Source: Pelomonas sp047654805
Lineage (GTDB): Bacteria > Pseudomonadota > Gammaproteobacteria > Burkholderiales > Burkholderiaceae_C
Assembly (NCBI RefSeq): GCF_047654805.1
Contig: NZ_JASGIV010000001.1
Span: forward strand, 3,968,001 to 4,032,000
Direction: 5' to 3'
Length of the DNA: 64,000 nucleotides
Shown here: positions 62,601-64,000 of the stretch, piece after piece
Layout of the letters: the number at the start of each line of letters is the position of its first letter
Numbering within the stretch: the stretch's first letter is position 1
Position numbers and translations under genes: made by a program
Notes under the pieces: model-generated
The model's input: only the letters and a program-made list of their open reading frames with translations
What the model was told of the DNA's origin: nothing
Database searches by the model: none

Positions 62601-63994
62601 CCGGCTACGCTGCCTTCAAAGGCAGTGCCGGCATTGCCAACCGTCAACGCATGCTTTACGTCGGCGCCAACGACGGCATGCTGCACGCCTTCAATGCCGA
62701 CACCGGCGCCGAGGTCTGGGCCTTTGTGCCCACAGCCGTGCTGCCCAATCTGCCGCAGTTGGCCGACAAGCAATACGCCAACAAGCATCGCTACTTCGTT
62801 GATGCGACGCCCATCGTGCAGGACGTCTTTATTGGCGGCCATTGGCGCACCATCCTCGTCGGAGGCTTGGGTGGTGGTGGTCGCGCCTACTACGCACTGG
62901 ACATCACCGATCCTGGCAACCCCAGCGCGCTGTGGGAGTACACCGACAGCAACCTCGGCTACACCTATGGCACGCCCGAGATTGGCAAGCTGGCCGACGG
63001 TACCTGGGCGGTGTTCTTCGGTTCGGGCTACAACAACGTGTCACCCGGCGATGGGGTTGGCCGGCTCTATGTGTTGAACGCCGCCGACGGCACGCTTGTC
63101 CGCACCATCAGCACCGGCACCGGCAGCACCAGCACCCCGTCGGGCCTAGCCCAAGTGCGCGCGTGGCTGGCCAACGGAAACCTCGACAACAGCGTGCTAC
63201 GCGTTTATGCGGGCGACACGTTGGGGAACGTCTGGCGCTTTGATGTGAACGACGATGTCGGCGCTCCTGGCTACGACGCGCAATTGCTCGCTTCGCTGCG
63301 CACCGCTGCCGGCATGGGCGGCGTGGTCCAGCCAATCACGACCCGTCCCGAGCTGTACAGCGTCAACGGAGTCGCAATCGTCTACATCGGCACCGGCCGC
63401 TTCCTCGGCCAGTCCGACTACAACAATACCGACACGCAGTCCATCTATGCAATCAAGGACGACCTGAGCGCCGCAGCCAACCACGGCAACCCGCGCGATG
63501 CATCCGCCCACTTCGTGGTACAGACGCTCGTCGACAGCACCTGCCCCTCCGGCAGTGCCTTCTGCACGGCGGGCAGCCTGGTGCGCAACAACGGCGACCC
63601 ACAGCCCGTGGACTGGACGGTTAACGGCGGCTGGTACGTGGATCTGCCGCGCAGCGCGGAGCGCGTGAATACGGACCCGCAGATCGTGCTGGGCACGCTG
63701 GTGGTCACGTCCAACGTGCTGACCAACAGCGATCCCTGCCAGGTGGGCGGTTTCAGCTTCGTAAACTACTTCGACGCCGCCACAGGACATGCGGTGAGCA
63801 ACGCCAACGGCCTGGTCAGCGTCTACCTCGGTGACGCACTTTCCACACGTGCGACGGCCTACAGCCTGCCCAATGGCGACGTGGTAGGCGGCTTCCAGCT
63901 GGCAAATCGGAAATTCGTAACCAAGAAGGTCCCGCTGAACTCGACCGTGCAGAACACTCGCCGGCTGTCCTGGCGTGATCTGAACACGAACTGA
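59612..63994 (+). CDS. pilY1: Type IV pilus tip adhesin / assembly protein PilY1
   Basis: 1460 residues, ATG at 59612 after GAGGAGG. Signal peptide ends QAGA. The N-terminal von Willebrand A-type domain has a DxSxS MIDAS motif (LDDSGSM, about residues 51-57). Inside it is a long Ser/Thr/Ala-rich insert (about residues 330-480) with repeats like NLASDIAAQINAKTGTNGG. The C-terminal propeller is typical (YVGANDGMLHAFNADTG, ILVGGLGGGGRAYYALDITD, RVYAGDTLGNVWRFDV). The usual calcium loop (DxDxDxxxD before the VYAGD motif) is replaced by NGNLDNSVLR. PilY1 sits at the pilus tip and aids assembly and adhesion. Confidence 0.95.
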   Translation: MKRTKPQLTSLALPLLVSLSATQAGATDLANSPLITAAPNAIPANIFYVLDDSGSMAWDFLPDHIGSYWGGSSETSSSKQNACRTTSTLPSRTSSGSVGGNCCQGASTSSNSSACWTGSPPFGKAGHPPFLASSFNGMAYNPAVRYLPPVDASGNSYPSQTTWTAVRNDYYQVQNTATINLTTQFPDLAWCTDSTYTDCLRNGNYVLPGTVNGKNYTTAWITTASGTGFIATGNPDAPVASSSAAPLGPHYYVITPGEYCTTSALRNCQATQNATYNVPAYVRWCGSAADATAAAPATGNCQATRTTSFPYARYPTRFFTAGTPGTAAQPATPASVSFTITMGNGCGTVTTGSGKNKVTTTYSASASRLTVGGTDLFGGIATASETRASNLASDIAAQINAKTGTNGGYTASASSSTVTITAPVSAGNLTSTASLTRVSSDASATCTFTPTTTSAFSGYAAATAAVAGTPGTFPGGFTRVDIVSGNTYAKAATRTDCAGTSCTYTEEMTNFANWWAYYHTRMQATKSGILRAFASVGGNRRLGYMSIDNNTGSDFLNLASFQNSTSPASTQRTDWFNKITSARPNSGTPLRVSLAKAGQMYAGKLTSINSGTVNDPMQYACQRNYTILSTDGFWNDSSNPKQLNGTTDIGDQDGSLARPMLDGSGTANTLSDVAAYYYNTDLRTPTANNCQSGNSGAGNRDVCGTGQTYEKQNMVTFTLGLGISGYMKFDPNYATQTSGDYFAVKNGSAANLSADICSWQSSGACNWPVPIADTLTAVDDLWHAAVNGGGSYFSASDPSTFANGLISALNKIDAYEGAGAAAATSNPNVTTSDNSIYLTGFTSGDWTGEVTSRSIDVTTGNLSSAAAAWTAAGQLDGNTNRTIYMFSASASNKLKAFSWSSMNATEQGYFSLAALNTGSNALSQFCTSNDPTCLSSAAQTAAAGENLVNYLAGDRSNEGSITDMSKYFRARVHLLGDTVNAESVFVGTASGYNYQDAGYAAFKGSAGIANRQRMLYVGANDGMLHAFNADTGAEVWAFVPTAVLPNLPQLADKQYANKHRYFVDATPIVQDVFIGGHWRTILVGGLGGGGRAYYALDITDPGNPSALWEYTDSNLGYTYGTPEIGKLADGTWAVFFGSGYNNVSPGDGVGRLYVLNAADGTLVRTISTGTGSTSTPSGLAQVRAWLANGNLDNSVLRVYAGDTLGNVWRFDVNDDVGAPGYDAQLLASLRTAAGMGGVVQPITTRPELYSVNGVAIVYIGTGRFLGQSDYNNTDTQSIYAIKDDLSAAANHGNPRDASAHFVVQTLVDSTCPSGSAFCTAGSLVRNNGDPQPVDWTVNGGWYVDLPRSAERVNTDPQIVLGTLVVTSNVLTNSDPCQVGGFSFVNYFDAATGHAVSNANGLVSVYLGDALSTRATAYSLPNGDVVGGFQLANRKFVTKKVPLNSTVQNTRRLSWRDLNTN

Positions 63995-64000
63995 GTGTGG

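Noticed and set aside
1..64000. CRISPR arrays, insertion sequences, rRNA genes and a replication origin
   Set aside because: No regularly spaced direct repeats with spacers, no transposase motifs, no rRNA-like sequence and no DnaA box cluster were noticed.

Overview
The window reads as a chromosome segment of a high-GC betaproteobacterium of the order Burkholderiales; a Rubrivivax/Roseateles/Leptothrix-like lineage is an inference. The support is gene content and order: hemA-prfA-prmC followed by grxD-ubiX, rplU-rpmA-obgE-proB, a type IV pilus pilB-pilC-pilD-coaE-zapD-yacG run, zwf-hexR facing tal-pgi, and a complete mlaFEDACB lipid transport operon. Many starts overlap the previous stop (ATGA, GTGA, TTGA), so translational coupling is common.

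Positions 1-10686 form a pectin (rhamnogalacturonan-I type) utilisation locus. On the minus strand lie a beta-propeller protein resembling oligogalacturonate lyases, a large TonB-dependent receptor, a PL11 rhamnogalacturonan lyase, a GH43-like lipoprotein and a GH115 alpha-glucuronidase cut by the window edge. A secreted double-domain CE12 acetylesterase is divergent on the plus strand. The receptor has its own upstream region with two matching inverted repeats 55 bp apart. A strong terminator separates it from the enzyme genes.

Positions 10687-29815 are mostly housekeeping genes: an elongator tRNA-Met, an orphan solute-binding protein, miaB, hemA, prfA, prmC, grxD, ubiX, a flippase-like membrane protein, an M3 peptidase, a lytic transglycosylase, proS, rppH, proB, obgE, rpmA, rplU, ispB and tRNA-Pro(CGG). 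Between the solute-binding protein gene and miaB there is a very strong terminator with no recognisable gene before it, which suggests a small RNA or a leader attenuator. The M3 peptidase has its signal peptide out of frame with the mature enzyme.

Positions 29816-32305 look like a small decayed island at the 3' end of tRNA-Pro: a frameshifted N-terminal fragment of a phage-type integrase, then a hipBA toxin-antitoxin pair. Its promoter region holds four 18-bp operator boxes spaced exactly 27 bp apart.

Positions 32306-40560 (all minus strand) hold a less familiar cluster: a delta-60-repeat secreted protein, a MalT-type LuxR regulator, a large lipoprotein, an NmrA-like oxidoreductase and a secreted protein of unknown function that is split by a frameshift in a run of eight C.

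Positions 40836-64000 hold the pilus assembly genes with coaE/zapD/yacG, the hexose-phosphate genes (tal-pgi-HAD against zwf-hexR), the mla operon and a minor pilin operon (pilE-like, fimT, pilV, pilW, pilX, pilY1) that runs almost to the window end. No CRISPR array, insertion sequence or rRNA gene was seen.
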